Counted from the stretch's first letter, positions 32,032 through 42,501 are shown. The stretch: 64,000 nt of DNA from Aurifilum marmelostoma (GCA_027559495.1 JAMXSV010000021.1:992001-1056000); one strand, 5' to 3'. The notes: generated by a model not told the origin, from the sequence alone. Program-made: numbers and translations.

Positions 32032-34305
32032 ATGGAAGGTGTGATAACAAATGACAGCACAGCTGCTGCTGGAGAGGCTGTGGCCTTGCAGACCCGACCA
32101 GCATCTCCCTCTTCGCGCAGTGACTCCAACAGCACAGGCACCAAGAGGCGGCGGTCATCTGATGGCAATCAGGAGGACAAGAATGGGAAGAATGACGACG
32201 ACGACGACGGCTGGGAAAAGGTTGAACGTCGGCCAACTAAGAAGTCTAAGAAAACTCCCAAGCCTGACGGGTCCAGCTATCCAGCCATCACCTTCTCGAC
32301 CGCTGCGAGGCTACAGTCCAAGATCGACATAGCCCAGCTGCGTAACTTGATCCTCTATATCCTGGCAGACGGCACAGCTCCGCAATGGGTCTCAGTCAGA
32401 CATCGACCTCAGTTCAGGAAGATCGTCACAGTCCTCGTGCCGGGTCTCGAGGAGTTGATGTTCAAACACAGCATCGACTACGCGACCTATAACCGTGGTG
32501 ATGGCAAGAGCCATGGCCAAGCAGCCGATCGTTTCCTCACCTCTCCTGATGACTACTATCCACGTCCTCTCAGCAAGGAACAGCTGCCAAAGGCCCTGCG
32601 GCCCTTTGCGGACATGTTTCCTCATCTCTGGCCCTGCAGAGCTACCGGCGACGACAAGCAAGGGCGTATGCACTCCCCCATCTCTACATTCCTGACAGCT
32701 CCTATACCCAAGTCTGCCGAAGATAAAAAGAAGAAAGGCCCCAAGCCAGTTAAGGACCCCCAGGGCTGGACCAACGTTCGGACTCGCATCACCGAATTCA
32801 TCTTATCACCTGAGCAGTACATGGAGAATGGCTTCTCTGTCCACCCAAGCCTGCTGAAACCAGGGCAGACCCTCAACGCCTCCACCAGCGAGATCGAGTG
32901 GACCCACACAGAGGTGAGCAGCCTCCAGGACGGCGAGGTCCCCGAGTCAGAGGTACAGCAGGGCAGCATCACTGCAGGTCGTGAGGTGCTTGCCATCGAC
33001 TGCGAGATGTGCATGACAGGGGAGAAGGAGTTCTCTCTCACGAGGATTAGCGTCGTCTCGTGGGACGGGAGCGTCATCCTGGACGAGCTGGTCAAGCCAG
33101 ACAAACCCATCACAGACTATGTGACGCGTTTCTCAGGCATTACCAAGGAGATGCTTGACCCTGTGACCACGACCCTACAGGATATTCAGCAGCGCCTCCT
33201 CAAGCTCATCACCCCACGGACCATCCTCGTGGGCCATTCCCTCGACTCCGACATGAAAGCCCTCAGGATGACACACCCTTTCATCGTCGACACCTCCGTC
33301 CTCTTCCCCCATCCAAAGGGACCTCCTTTCAAGCACTCCCTCAAGTGGCTCGCCCAGAAGTTCCTCGGCCGAGACGTCCAGAAGGGCGACGGCACTCTCC
33401 AAGGTCACGACAGCATTGAGGACGCCAGGACCTGCCTCGACCTGGTCAAGAAGAAGTGTGAAAAGGGCAAGGCCTGGGGTGCTGGCGACTCCGTTGGGGA
33501 GAATCTCTTCAGGCGGCTGGGACGCGCCGGCACTGCCTACCGCGCACAGGCTGGGCCCGAGGCTACAGGCGGGGTGTCGACGGGCAAGTCTTCCGCAGCC
33601 GTGGACTGGGGCGATGTCCAGCGCAGTGTCTGTAACTTGGCCGACGTGGTGCTCGGCGGATGCACGAGCGATGCGGAAGTCGAGGCGGGTGTGCTTCGTG
33701 CGGTGCGTGGAGATCCAGACGGGGCGGTTGTCAAGGGCGGAGGGGTCGACTTCGTCTGGGCGCGGATGCGTGAGCTGGAGGCCCTCCAGGGATGGTGGAA
33801 CCGTAACAGGAAAGATGCCAACGGCGAGGATGCCGCACCGCCTCCCAAGAAGCTCGAAGAGCTTCATGAGGCGATGACGCGCAGCAATCCTTTTGCCGCC
33901 AACTCGGAGACAGGCGTCTTCAGCAATGCCGTGGTGGACATCAAGAATTTCACGACAACGGCCGCACCCCAGAACAACAGCGACCAGGACCAGGCTGCCG
34001 CCGATGAAACGGGGCCAGCAGGCACGTCGCCGCTGGAGCAGTGCCTGACAGACCTATCCGATCGCCTGCAGCGCATCTACGACGCCCTGCCACCCTGCAC
34101 AGCCTTCATCGTCTTCAGCGGCAGCGGCGACCCGCGGGAGATGAGCCGGCTGCTCAATATGCAGTCGCAGTGGAAGAAGGAGTACAACACGCCTGGCATG
34201 AAGTGGGATCAGCTCAGCGTGAAGTGGACGGACCGGGAGGAGCAGGATCTCAGGAGGGCCGCGCGCCAGGCTCGTGAGGGCATCGCCTTTGTCGGTGTCA
34301 AATAA
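32032..34305 (+). CDS. Rex1/Rnh70-like 3'-5' RNA exonuclease (DEDDh)
   Basis: Single exon of 757 residues from the ATG at 32032. After a basic/acidic disordered N-terminus with nuclear-signal-like clusters (TKRRRSSDG, RRPTKKSKK), an RNase T/DEDDh exonuclease domain spans about residues 315-480. Its metal ligands and general base are visible: D323 and E325 (LAIDCEMC), D405/D407 region (GHSLDSDMKAL), H459 and D464 (GHDSIEDART). The CEM...LTRISVV context and the KHSLKWLAQKFLGRDVQ segment match Rex1/Rnh70, which trims 5S rRNA, tRNA precursors and other nuclear RNAs. The protein is longer than yeast Rex1, mostly through its C-terminal extension (residues 490-757), which includes low-complexity inserts and a conserved-looking PCTAFIVFSGSGDPREMSRL block. 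Confidence 0.9.
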   Translation: MEGVITNDSTAAAGEAVALQTRPASPSSRSDSNSTGTKRRRSSDGNQEDKNGKNDDDDDGWEKVERRPTKKSKKTPKPDGSSYPAITFSTAARLQSKIDIAQLRNLILYILADGTAPQWVSVRHRPQFRKIVTVLVPGLEELMFKHSIDYATYNRGDGKSHGQAADRFLTSPDDYYPRPLSKEQLPKALRPFADMFPHLWPCRATGDDKQGRMHSPISTFLTAPIPKSAEDKKKKGPKPVKDPQGWTNVRTRITEFILSPEQYMENGFSVHPSLLKPGQTLNASTSEIEWTHTEVSSLQDGEVPESEVQQGSITAGREVLAIDCEMCMTGEKEFSLTRISVVSWDGSVILDELVKPDKPITDYVTRFSGITKEMLDPVTTTLQDIQQRLLKLITPRTILVGHSLDSDMKALRMTHPFIVDTSVLFPHPKGPPFKHSLKWLAQKFLGRDVQKGDGTLQGHDSIEDARTCLDLVKKKCEKGKAWGAGDSVGENLFRRLGRAGTAYRAQAGPEATGGVSTGKSSAAVDWGDVQRSVCNLADVVLGGCTSDAEVEAGVLRAVRGDPDGAVVKGGGVDFVWARMRELEALQGWWNRNRKDANGEDAAPPPKKLEELHEAMTRSNPFAANSETGVFSNAVVDIKNFTTTAAPQNNSDQDQAAADETGPAGTSPLEQCLTDLSDRLQRIYDALPPCTAFIVFSGSGDPREMSRLLNMQSQWKKEYNTPGMKWDQLSVKWTDREEQDLRRAARQAREGIAFVGVK

Positions 34306-34688
34306 GACAGGGGATGTTGGCTGTGGTGAATCAAGGCTCTATGCAATACACATTTCTCGGGGGCAGGCAGAGGAGGGCGGAGTAAGTTGTAGGATACAAG
34401 GGCCAAGAGATTTTTTGCGCATATCACGGTCGCCGAGGCCGAAGCCCTAGACGTCATGCCTCGAGCAAGAGGAGAGTCGGGTCGTAGGTAGCAGATTGAA
34501 ACAAAATCACGAATAAACACCTCCTTCGTGAACCACAATGAGCCTTGTGGCATGTGTGTAGGCCAGAATTCCTACCCGGTGCTGATCTCATTATTCACAT
34601 GCATGCTAAATCTCCTCGGTCAATATGCAATCTGGCCCATCATTCTCACTTCATCTTTCCCGCCCCCCTCCTCCCTCACGCAGATGAC

Positions 34689-36593
34689 CTAGAACTCAAA
34701 TTCAGGCCTGAAGACATCCGGATCCACCCCAAACACGACCTTCTCGCTCAAGTCTCTCCTGCTCATGAGGGTGAACACCCTGCGCAGGGTATCGTACAGC
34801 GTGGTGCTGCGGTTCTGGGTGGTCATGCGGTCGAGGTGCTCCTCGCTGACATCACTGCCGTCGCCGGTGCTGCTCAGCAGCTCCCTGGCCTTCTCCCTGC
34901 CGGCCTTCTCGACGGTCTTGTGCATGGCCAGGGCGCTGAGGAGGTGGCCGGCGGCCTGCTCGTAGCAGCCAATGTTCATGCACGAAACGCCGAGGTTGTA
35001 GCGGGCGCGGACAAAGTTGGGCCTGAGGGCCAGGGCCTTCTCGTAGGCGGCGATGGCCTCCTCGCTCTTGCCGCTGTTGGCCAGGGTAGCGCCCAGGCGG
35101 TTCCAGAGGAGGTGCAGCTGGTTGCGCTGGTTGGCGATGCCGAGCTCCGAGGAGGCGAGTGCGGCGTGGAAGCAGTCGACGGCCTTGTCGAATTCCTCGC
35201 TGCCGTAGAACAAGACGCCGAGGCCCACCTGCACGTCCGGGTCCATGTGCTCGCCGTCGGGGGCGTACTGCGCCGCCTCGATGAAGAGGCCCGTGACCTT
35301 GTTGTGCAGGTCTATACGGTCCGTGAAGCCCACCTCGGCCGGCTCCGATAGGGCGTCTGCAGAGATGACCTGCGGGTACTTGACCGAGAGCCACCGCTCC
35401 AGGGTCCGGTAGGCGGTGCTGTCGTAGCCCTCGTTGGTATAGGAGACGGCGAGCCCCATGAGGGCGTCGAGGTTGTGGGGGTCGAGCTGCAGCACCCTCT
35501 GGTATGCCCGCAGGGCCGCGTCTTCCTTCTCATTCTGTGACTGCGCCGAGCCCAGCCGCGCCCACGCCTCGATGTGTTTTGGGTCCTTCTGCACGGCGGC
35601 CTCGAACGCCAGGGCGGCCAGGGACAGGTTGCCGCCCTCGTCCATGATGCGCACACCTTCTTCAAATGGGTTAGCCTGGTCCTTGAAGAGGTTGTCCTGC
35701 TCGAACAAATAATCCTCAATCAGGGGGTCGGCCGACATGCGCCCGCCTCCGCCTCCCCAGGAGTCAAGGCCCTCGCCCCATTTGATATCCAGGTCCTCGT
35801 CGGGCATGGACCGCATCGCGGCCTCGCCCTCTTGCATGCCCTTCCATATCGACTCGAAATCCCCAAAGCCCGTCTCGGACTCCATCAGCTTCTCGTCCAT
35901 CTGATTCAGCTCCTCCTCCATCTTGCCAAGGGACTCGTCGTGCAGCCTGAACTGCTCCTCGAACCTCGTCTGGAGCTCCTGTGTGTCCACCTCCTTCCCC
36001 TTGCCCTTCACGTCGTCGGCTTGGTAGTTCGGCTGCATCGGGGTCTGTTGTTGGTGTGAGTACATGGGCATACCCCCGCCGTACATGCTCTGCTGCATCA
36101 TGCCCATCGACATGGGACCTGCCCCCATCATCATGGGTCTCTGGTACGTCGAGACGGTCATGGACTGTGCCTGCGGGGCAGGGCTTGACCTCGCGTTGGC
36201 GGAGCGATTCGCCGCCTGGAACTTGGCAAACTCATCGGGAGTGAATGACGGCGAGAAAGTCGGCGGCGAAACAGACTGTGCACGGAGGTGCATGCTGTGC
36301 GCAGGGTCGATGTGGATCTGTCCACCGCCTGGGGCGGGACCATGAGGGCCCTGCCGCTGCAAGGCCATCTCCGGCATGCTGTGGTTCTGCTGCATGAAGG
36401 CGTTCATCTTGCCGTCGAGGGGCGTGGCAGGGCCCACGCTGCTTCGAAAGCCCTGGTGGGCCGAGGCACCGCCGGGACCTGTGTTGACGAAACGGTCCCG
36501 CTGGAGGCTGTTGTCGCCTTGCACATGCTTGCTCATCTGGCCGAGAGGATTCGACGTCGAGCACTCGGCGCCGCCGCCCATGAAGGAAGCCAT
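34689..36593 (-). CDS. pex5: PEX5, peroxisomal PTS1 import receptor
   Basis: Single exon of 634 residues. The N-terminus MASFMGGGAECS carries the conserved C11, the mono-ubiquitination site used for receptor recycling. The C-terminal half holds about seven TPR repeats that form the PTS1-binding pocket (for example HIEAWARLGSAQSQNEKEDAALRAYQRVLQLDP, shown here only in part: ALRAYQRVLQLDPHNLDALM; EEAIAAYEKALALRPNFVRA). Before the TPRs, GFGDFESIWKGMQ matches the block just upstream of the TPRs in other receptors. It is a cytosolic receptor that docks at PEX13/PEX14 with SKL-ending cargo, such as the hydratase encoded at 20872-21945. Oddly, the first Trp is W250 and no WxxxF/Y pentapeptide is visible in the N-terminal half. 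The gene converges on the exonuclease gene with 380 bp between them. Confidence 0.95.
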   Translation of the reverse strand: MASFMGGGAECSTSNPLGQMSKHVQGDNSLQRDRFVNTGPGGASAHQGFRSSVGPATPLDGKMNAFMQQNHSMPEMALQRQGPHGPAPGGGQIHIDPAHSMHLRAQSVSPPTFSPSFTPDEFAKFQAANRSANARSSPAPQAQSMTVSTYQRPMMMGAGPMSMGMMQQSMYGGGMPMYSHQQQTPMQPNYQADDVKGKGKEVDTQELQTRFEEQFRLHDESLGKMEEELNQMDEKLMESETGFGDFESIWKGMQEGEAAMRSMPDEDLDIKWGEGLDSWGGGGGRMSADPLIEDYLFEQDNLFKDQANPFEEGVRIMDEGGNLSLAALAFEAAVQKDPKHIEAWARLGSAQSQNEKEDAALRAYQRVLQLDPHNLDALMGLAVSYTNEGYDSTAYRTLERWLSVKYPQVISADALSEPAEVGFTDRIDLHNKVTGLFIEAAQYAPDGEHMDPDVQVGLGVLFYGSEEFDKAVDCFHAALASSELGIANQRNQLHLLWNRLGATLANSGKSEEAIAAYEKALALRPNFVRARYNLGVSCMNIGCYEQAAGHLLSALAMHKTVEKAGREKARELLSSTGDGSDVSEEHLDRMTTQNRSTTLYDTLRRVFTLMSRRDLSEKVVFGVDPDVFRPEFEF

Positions 36594-37644
36594 GGTCTTG
36601 TGGCTGTGGGGAGGAGGTTCCTCTCCCTAGGCGTAAGTAAGAAATCGGAGTGTTGATTTGAGGATGGGAAGAAAGGCCCCGAGATGATCGGCGTTCAAGA
36701 ACGAGAGAAAGAGAGGCAGCGAGCCGGGCGGTTGGAGTTCTTGGTTCTTTCAGTTGCCGATTATGACGTGAAGTCTCTGGACCTGCCACAGGCGCCTGCT
36801 TAATGCACTATAGCCCTGGGAAGTAGAAGGAGGATGAGGATGTAAAGGAGGCCTGTTTTATATCTGGCTGTACAAGAATCAAAATAGTGAAGGAGGCGGG
36901 GAGGAAAGGTTGTTGTTGTGTGCGTGCGTGTGTTGGTTGTTCTAACGTGGGGTTTATTCTGAGGGGCGAGAAAGTGTAAAGGCGGGCCGAGGAACCAGTG
37001 GAGCATTTACTACTTACTATGGTAGATGTCTGGTCACCTGCGGCTAACTTTGCCGAGGCTCCATGGCGCACCCAATATGCTTGGGTGACAGTTGAAGAGG
37101 ACCCACCAGCCTTGTACGCAGCAGAGTACAGTACTCGCTCAGTACCGCTGTACTTTCCATGTATGCTGAGAAACCAGTTCCATCACAGGCTTCGTTCGAT
37201 TTGCTTATTTCAAAACAAGATAAGAAGGGAGACTTTTCATTCAATCAAAGAACACGTATACTATACCAGTATTACATATGACTGCCAGCTGCGTGCCGCA
37301 TCCAAAAGTCAGAGCCAAGTAATAAACACCGTTCAGTAGTCCGAACATGTACATTTTGAAATCGTCGTCGTTGAGCCCGGGGAAATGGTTACGTCGACAA
37401 CACCGAATCCCATTCAGAGCCCTCATCTTGGCCTTCAATGTCCAAGCTCCAGCCCAGAACACCTCTCCATCTCACAGACTTGCTGCTAGTGAATGGGATC
37501 GGTGGGTAAACGACCTTCAGAAGTCCTTCATGCCTCCCCACCTCTTCGCGCCCCCTTCATAGACACACACAAGTGGACTGGTGCAGCACTAGCCTTGCCT
37601 CCAAACCCCTGTCTGTATTCCTTATCCAGATCTTGCCGATCCGC
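36594..37644. other. Intergenic region with PEX5 promoter
   Basis: About 1 kb between the PEX5 start and the end of the mitochondrial RRM gene. CT-rich and GT-rich tracts lie close to PEX5. Two CCGAGG hexamers lie at 36987 and 37053. GTACAGTAC-like sequence lies at about 37127-37136. No gene seen. Confidence 0.55.
36987..37058. promoter_or_regulatory. Two CCGAGG hexamers upstream of PEX5
   Basis: CCGAGG at 36987-36992 and 37053-37058, 394 and 460 bp before the PEX5 ATG. This is the fatty-acid-response core bound by FarA/FarB-type regulators in other filamentous fungi; function here is inference. Confidence 0.35.
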
Positions 37645-38713
37645 TCATGATGACGACCCCTCCTGCTGGCTGCCAAATGGCTTCTTTGACAGATCAGCAG
37701 CATAATCCAGCCTCAGCTGGCGGCCGCCAATCGTGATGCCCTGAAGCTGCTTCATCGCTTCGGTGGCAGCCTCGACATCGGAGAAATCGGCGTGGGCGAA
37801 CCCACGGGGCCATCCGGTGGTACGGTCAACAGCCACACGAACATCGGTCACGTTCTTGAGCTCACGGAAGATGCGGTTCAGCTCGGCGTCGGTCGTCTCG
37901 TAGGGGATGTTGCCAATATACAGCGACTTGGTGGGGCCGATTCCGCGGCTCGCCTTGTTTCCAGTTCGTGGGCTGCGAGGGGAGACCGAGATGCGGCGGC
38001 CGTGCCAGAAAGACGAGTTGGTGCCGGCCACGGCCTGCTCCATGGCTTCTTGGCTGGTGAACCAGACAAATCCGTATCTGTGAAAGCGGGAGAAAAAATC
38101 CGTCAGCAACAAGTCAATGGTAGGCTGCCTGCCCATCTCCGTCCGGTTGTTAGACATACCCTCTGCTCAGGCCACGGGCATCGCGTGCAACGGCAACCTT
38201 TGCGATCTCGCCATACTTCTCGTACGCCTCCCTCAGGTGATCCTCGTTGGCCTCGAAGACCATGTTCCGGATGAACAGTCCATGCCCGGGCTCATTGGAC
38301 TCTATTGAATTGTGTTAGCACGGACACAACCCCCTGCAGACATCTATTTCCTCCGAGAGCAGGGCCAGAGTCTGTTTCCGAAAGAAAAAATCCAAACAAT
38401 GCGACTTACCATCAGTCTGAGCTTGCGTCTCCGTAGCAGCAGCGACTTCTTCCTCTGCAACGCGAAGAGTCTGCGAGAAGCATCGCACGGCGACGGGAGC
38501 GACAATACGTGCTGTCGAAGGCACAGCGGCAATCTGTGTAGCAATTCCAAACACGGAGATTTTGGTCGAGGGCACTCGAGAGGCAGAGACAGCCACTCTG
38601 GTGGCGGCACGGCGAAGAGGATTCCTGCAGATTGGGGCATGTCGCGTTAGAGCTTGGTGTCGCGAATAGAAAAGCTGCAAAAGAGATAGCTTAGACTTAG
38701 ATTGTACCTACAT
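37645..38713 (-). CDS. Mitochondrial RNA-binding protein with two RRM domains
   Basis: Exons 38713-38712 (AT), 38624-38410, 38301-38160 and 38077-37645 give 263 residues with exact frame closure. The start codon appears split: AT before a GTAGGT donor, G after a CTGCAG acceptor. The product then begins MNPLRRAATRVAVSASRV, a textbook mitochondrial presequence, and continues to RCFSQTLRVAEEE, a likely cleavage region. RRM1 (about 75-155) shows LFIRNMVFEANEDHLREAY and YGFVWFTSQEAM; RRM2 (about 170-250) shows LYIGNIPYETTDAELNRIF and RGFAHADFSDVEAA, the RNP2 and RNP1 motifs. A role in mitochondrial RNA metabolism is inferred from targeting plus RRMs. An alternative without the split start would need an upstream ATG, and I see none between 38714 and 38830. 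Confidence 0.82.
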
Positions 38714-39139
38714 CTTGAGAAATAAGAGAATGGACCGAGTGACCAAATCAAAGGGAAGTGCAGGTGGGCGTGAAGAAAAAGAGGTAATTGCAGGTCGGAT
38801 GATATCTTGTCGATAGCGGATGGACGCGCCAAAAGAAAAAAAAAAAAGTACCCTCTCTCCCTCGCCTAAATTTTTCGAGCTTGAGATGGCACCCTTGTAA
38901 CCTGATTACGTAAGGCGTCTCCAAGTCAGTCACCCGAACCCGGGGTGGTGCTATTGGTCCTGGCATATAGACAAAAGTGCAGGGTATTGATCGCAAAGGA
39001 GATGGGGTATAAATAGTAAAGCTCAAATGGCATCTACACGACCAGTTCCACCTTGCTTCGTATCCCATTGCCTCTCTCTCCTCACAGCGACCTCGTCCTT
39101 GAACCACGTCTGGCCAGACAGAAACCCATTTGTTCCTCT
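38714..39139. other. Intergenic region
   Basis: Separates the mitochondrial RRM gene from the 3' end of the dynein gene, both on the minus strand. Contains an A-run near 38834-38848. No gene seen. Confidence 0.5.
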
Positions 39140-41287
39140 CTACACATCCGTTGCTCCGTTGGCACCCATCGTCTCGACCCGGTTCACGAGTTTCTTGACG
39201 TTGGTCCACTCCTCATTCCTGAGACTCTCCTTACCGCCCAGATCTGGTCCCACCTCGAACACCGTCAGGGCACCGTCGATACCACCCGCGGCGAGCCTCT
39301 TGCCCTCCTGCTGTTCCCAGCGCACCTTGTTAAGGCTCTTGGACAGCATGGTCCGGCTGTCCTTTCTGGGGCTGGGACTTATCCGCGTCACCGGCTCTTC
39401 CGTCTCCACCGTGATGTCCCACAGCTCCAGCCATCCCGCACCATCGACAAGTGCAAACACGCCTGGCTTCACGGGCGACCAAGCCGCGTCGTACACAACG
39501 TCTTCTCTCACAAAGTCCATCAGGTGTGACACTGCGCCCTCCCCGCTGGCCCCTAGACCACCAATGGTCGACGACGTCGTGGCAGGCGCGCGGACCTTCC
39601 AGAGCTTGACACTCCAGTCAAGACTGCTGGAGAGGACGAGATCGCCCAGATCCACGGGACCCCGGGCCGGGTGGAAGTCAACAGACGTGACCGGGCCAGC
39701 ATGGCCCTTATAGCTAACTCGTGGGTCGACACCAGCCTTGGCTCCGGCACGGTCATACCTGTGACACGGGAAGATAGTGCCCTCCTCTGTTCCCACCAGG
39801 AAGAAGGTAGGGTCAGCCTGGGGAAATGATAGACACAGAGGGCTGATGTAGTCTGTCTTGTTTGGGGGTGGTGCGGCCAGGTTGAGCGTCTCCTGCGGCT
39901 GCGCAAGCATGTCGACGGTCCAGCCGCAGACGGTCCCGTCGGTGGAGCATGATATGATATTGTTGGCGTTCTGTGTTCCGATGATGTCGAGAGCATAGAC
40001 GGGATGCGTGTGGCCATAGCCGGTGAGGGGCGTCTTCTGGACGGGTGCAGCTCTTGCTCTTGTGTCCCATAGGAGGACCTGTCCACTGTACGCGCCGCCG
40101 ACAATGAGGTTGGGGTGGAAGGGGGAGAATTTTGCGGTGAGAATATCGGACTGTGCGTGGAATACGAATTCGGGCCGGTCATGGAGCTCCAGGTTCCAGA
40201 CCTGCACGATGCCATCTGGCTCGTGCGGGGCCGATGGGTTCTTGGTGTATGATGCCAACACCAGCTCCTGAAACTTGGGTGAGAAGTCGATCGCGCTGAC
40301 CATGCGCTTCTTCGACCACCTTTCATCGTAGAACTGCCGTTTTTCCTTCACCTTCCGCCGACCTTTACCCCCAGTATTGCCCTGCTCATCGTCGTCGTCG
40401 ATGTCCTCTGCCTGCAGGGTGTAGTCTGTCAAGATGTCATACTGATCCAGCGCCTTCTCGATGACCTTGACAGACCGATCAAAGAAGTCTACAAACTCAT
40501 CCGACGCAACGATAGCGTCCAGCTCCTCGTTGGTCAGATTTCTGCTCGCGAAGTTGGATGTTGACAGCGCCGCATTCTTGCCGTCTCCATCGGTGAGCTC
40601 CTTGGTGGCCTGCAGCTCCTCCTCCAGCTCCTTCCGGATTTTCTGCCTAAGCTCCTCTTCCTTGTCGCGCTCTCGCCTGCTCATGCGCTTGTTGGATGTG
40701 GACGACGCATCTTCGCCGAGCGAGTCCACAGAGAATGTTCGCGACCGCAATGGTGCCGCGGGTAACAGGTCCTCAGACGTCTGAACACCTTTGCTGTAGG
40801 AGAAGATCTCCTTGACTGGTGAGGGCGGACACTCGTATACCGTCGTCAATGGGGCTGCAGTCAGTACCTGCGGATGGCTATAGACTGTCTGCGTCAGGCC
40901 CTCGACCCCAGGTGGCGACGTGAAATCGGATGGCGCGATATTGCTGAGCTCTCCCGCACTCAGCACGCTGTTCGGTCGGCTGCCCCTGTGGACTGGAGAC
41001 GCAGCACCGCCTGTCGAGATCGACCCGGGACGGCTCTCGCCGACGAGGCTGTTGATGAGGGATTCGATTTCTCGGCGGTTATCGGCTCGGCCAGGGGTCG
41101 GTGAGATCAACTACTTTGCTGTTCAGCTTGGGCGAAACGGAGGCAGCAGGACGAGCGGGGGAATGCAAACCTCGCTCCCACCAATGCTTGTGCGACCGCC
41201 TCCTTGGGTCTGGCGCAGCTCCCTCTGGCGCTTGAGCTCCGCCAGCTTCGCCTTCTTGGCGAGGATCTCCTCCCGTCGTTGCATCAT
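39140..41287 (-). CDS. Cytoplasmic dynein intermediate chain
   Basis: Exons 41287-41171 and 41110-39140 (60-nt intron, GTTTGC...AGTAG) give 695 residues. Exon 1 codes the conserved N-terminal coiled coil MMQRREEILAKKAKLAELKR that binds dynactin p150, followed by the Ser-rich segment; exon 2 resumes with LISPTPGRADNRREIESLIN. A charged helix (RRERDKEEELRQKIRKELEEEL) precedes the light-chain-binding region. From about residue 330 on there are WD40 repeats (VWNLELHDRPEFVFHAQSD, ILTAKFSPFHPNLIVGGAYS, GHTHPVYALDIIGTQNANN, GHAGPVTSVDFHPARG, LWDIT). It links the dynein heavy chain to cargo adaptors for minus-end transport along microtubules, nuclear migration and endosome motility. The donor is weak, but the intron is required because an in-frame stop lies just before 41110. 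It diverges from the ATP synthase subunit e gene. Confidence 0.93.
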
Positions 41288-41932
41288 TTTGATAGCGCCC
41301 TTCTAACGACCCATCTCAAGATAATCTCGCGTCTGCAGTCTAAAGGACAGTGGTGCTCTCTTTTTGGAGGTTGCAAGCGATGTACCGATCTTGTAGCTGT
41401 CTGGAACCGTGTGCAGGTGTTTTGTATGAAGCTGAGGCGGAGACGTTGTGGACAGTCCCAGGGTGCCCTGGTGCAGCAGATAGATGTCTCTTTGTCAACA
41501 AAGGCGCGCTTGGTGACGGTCGCGATGGGCCTAGGCAATACTATGAGCAGTCTGGTCAGTTAGGCACATGCGTCGCCAGTCCTCAGGGCCTGTGTGCTTG
41601 GGCTCTAGCGGCACCCCGGGGGGGGGTCGCAACGTTAAAGATAGCGAGGGTGGTCCGAGCTTTTCCCAGCCAAATTTTGCCAGCCGCTTCGGCTTTGGGT
41701 TGAACCTTGGCGTGCTTGGGAAGCTCTGGGCTGGTCCCTCGCGAAAATTCCCGACTACTGGTTCAAACCTCGCAATCCAGCCAAGCTGCCTGCTCGAAAC
41801 AAATTCCCTCTGCTCGACGGCTGTTCCAACCCCGCGTCTTTCGACATCAATTGGCCGACTCCACGATCTCTCTTTCTCCTTCTCTTTTCTCCTCTGTCGC
41901 TGAAGGTTGCGAGGCGCCTTTAAATTCTTCCA
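41288..41932. other. Divergent promoter region between dynein and ATP synthase genes
   Basis: About 645 bp shared upstream region of the dynein intermediate chain (minus) and ATP synthase subunit e (plus). A G-run lies near 41620-41626. No gene seen. Confidence 0.5.
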
Positions 41933-42501
41933 ATGTCTGCCACTTCCGGAGTTAACGTACGTGCAAAAAAGTTCCTGCTGTCGTCCCACGGCCCCTTTCC
42001 CGCGGGCGCACGACCACACATACACCCGCACCACCCAACATGTCTGGCGGTCGTGGCGCATTGCGTGGCGGCCATACCATTATGGCACGGACGAACCTAG
42101 AGGGAGAGATAGGAAAGCTGATGATGGCCCACAGGTACTCCGGTACTCCGCGCTCGCCTTTGGCGTTTTCTACGGGTTCACTCACCAAAGATCGATCAAC
42201 GCTGCTCAGAGGCTGGCTGCGGAGAAGAGGGAATACGAGCACAAGCAGCAATTAATAGAGAAGGCTAAGGCTGAGTTTGCCAAGAAGAACAGTCCGGCAG
42301 CAGCGGCCTCGACGACTGGTGGATGTGAGTACAAGACTCCAGACGTCGTTCATGGCCCGGGACGTCGGCACAACAGTGATAGAAGTAATGTCTTTGGAGG
42401 ACGCCTCAGTGCTGACAGCAAGATCAGTGAACCAAGATCCAATGAGCGCGAATTTCGACCTGGAGGCATTCTTCAACGCTCTGGTCAAGGAGAACCCTTA
42501 A
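41933..42501 (+). CDS. atp21: Mitochondrial F1F0 ATP synthase subunit e
   Basis: Exons 41933-41956 (24 nt), 42135-42324 and 42428-42501 give 95 residues; introns are GTACGT...ACAG and GTGAGT...TCAG. The product starts MSATSGVN-VLRYSALAFG, has one N-terminal membrane helix with the GVFYG (GxxxG) motif that drives ATP synthase dimerisation in yeast, then a charged coiled coil (RLAAEKREYEHKQQLIEKAKAEF) facing the intermembrane space, and ends DLEAFFNALVKENP. Subunit e helps form V-shaped ATP synthase dimers that shape cristae. The length fits the family. No cleavable presequence is expected. The first exon is too short to be seen as an open frame by itself. Confidence 0.92.

Noticed and set aside
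41755..41775. B-box-like GGTTCAAACC on the plus strand
   Set aside because: Flanks do not form a T-stem and no cloverleaf can be drawn.
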